This document shows positions 63,662-64,000 of a stretch of 64,000 bases of DNA, piece by piece (the first letter of the stretch is position 1; the number at the start of each line of letters is the position of its first letter). The stretch spans positions 992,001-1,056,000 of the forward strand of contig NZ_QGMP01000001.1 of assembly GCF_003259185.1 (NCBI RefSeq), given 5' to 3'. Under the pieces are notes generated by a model, which did not search any database, was not told where the DNA came from, and saw nothing but the letters and a program-made list of their open reading frames with translations. Source of the stretch: Isoalcanivorax indicus (lineage in GTDB: Bacteria > Pseudomonadota > Gammaproteobacteria > Pseudomonadales > Alcanivoracaceae). The position numbers were made by a program, and so were the translations under genes.

Positions 63662-64000
63662 ATGACGCACACTGTTTTCCTGCCAAGCGCCTCCTTTTTT
63701 TCCCCGCGCATGTCTCTGCGCCGCCAGCCGGTGTGGCTGGTCCTGCTGGGCTGTCTGCTGCTGGCCATGGGGACTCCCGCGACCGCCCAGACCGTGAACC
63801 TCAACACCGTGCAGGTGCCGGTGGCCGACCGCAGCGCCGGGGCGCGCAACGAGGCGCTGCGTGAGGCGCTGACCGTGATGCTGGTGCGTATCAGCGGGCA
63901 GACGGCGGTGTCCGACCTGCCGGGGGGCGCCGGATTGCTGGAGCGTCCGGCCAGTTGGGTGGAGCAGTTCAGCTACAGCGGTCGTGACGGTGATCTGACC
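63662..64000 (+). CDS. DUF2066 family protein, 3' end outside the window
   Basis: The first 113 codons of a secreted protein are seen, with a signal peptide (LVLLGCLLLAMGTPATAQ). VQVPVADRSAGARNEALREALTVMLVRISG is the start of DUF2066. The start may be the ATG at 63662 or one at 63710, which gives a more typical signal. It is divergent from purM, the usual arrangement in pseudomonads. The gene is cut by the window edge. Confidence 0.85.
   Translation, partial: MTHTVFLPSASFFSPRMSLRRQPVWLVLLGCLLLAMGTPATAQTVNLNTVQVPVADRSAGARNEALREALTVMLVRISGQTAVSDLPGGAGLLERPASWVEQFSYSGRDGDLT

Overview
The window is GC-rich, densely packed chromosome from a gammaproteobacterium. Gene content and order (rsxABCD, NhaD and BCCT transporters, purM-purN followed by DUF3108 genes with a divergent DUF2066 gene, and metG, apbC and dcd) suggest a marine or halotolerant aerobe of the Alcanivorax/Oceanospirillales type. 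The genus is inferred from content, not proven. About sixty protein genes and one tRNA are supported. Most look vertically inherited. There is no prophage, insertion sequence or CRISPR array. One gene (an Rpn/YhgA-like nuclease) is frameshifted.

Layout: 1-4300 (minus) holds the Rsx/Rnf ion-pumping complex rsxA-B-C-D, with rsxD cut by the left edge. 4557-8203 is an overlapping amidase and bis-MGD molybdoenzyme pair. 8265-11485 carries a BCCT compatible-solute carrier and an NhaD Na+/H+ antiporter. 11494-15031 has small envelope and stress genes, including a tandem UspA protein behind a near-perfect Anr/FNR box and a 49-residue DUF3096 peptide. 15053-17859 has pyrC, a membrane protein and a YliI-type sugar dehydrogenase. 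17889-23196 is a cytochrome c oxidase cluster: coxB, a fused subunit I/III gene, a small subunit, ctaG, DUF2231 and a CopD-like protein. 23322-27373 has a lytic transglycosylase, sbcB, an FKBP lipoprotein and idi. 28532-30835 is ahpC-ahpF. 31085-38714 has a patatin, metG, a 7TMR-DISM hybrid kinase and a PhoD-type phosphatase. 38715-39334 is a 620-base non-coding island rich in RNA or DNA structure. 39335-46017 has enzymes of unknown substrate, including a GNAT-C39 fusion coupled to a DUF2817 peptidase, and two hotdog thioesterase-like proteins. 46019-50886 has slt, rsmC, an epimerase, slyD and tRNA-Gly(CCC). 50897-58147 has a second hybrid kinase, a DUF3336 patatin, an AstE-like/GCS2 pair and a SIMPL lipoprotein. 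58251-64000 has apbC, dcd, two DUF3108 paralogues, purN, purM and the start of a DUF2066 gene.

The most unusual signal is a family of three long palindromic elements (38919-39037, 39121-39260, 59370-59510). Each has perfect arms of 31-33 bp around a 51-53-base loop. The loops of the second and third are exact reverse complements of each other, and the first has a related loop. The outer arms differ in sequence between copies yet stay perfectly self-complementary, so structure is conserved while sequence drifts. I do not recognise the family. Just upstream of the first pair lies a row of three small hairpins ending in a textbook terminator, a candidate small RNA.

How the genes work together: oxidase, Rsx, NhaD and BCCT genes cover respiration, ion balance and osmotic adaptation. 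ahpCF, USP, rsmC, slyD and fkpA-like genes cover stress and protein maintenance. Two patatins and two hotdog proteins point to active lipid turnover. GNAT-C39/DUF2817 and GCS2/AstE-like genes resemble parts of peptide-ligation systems, but their substrates are unknown.
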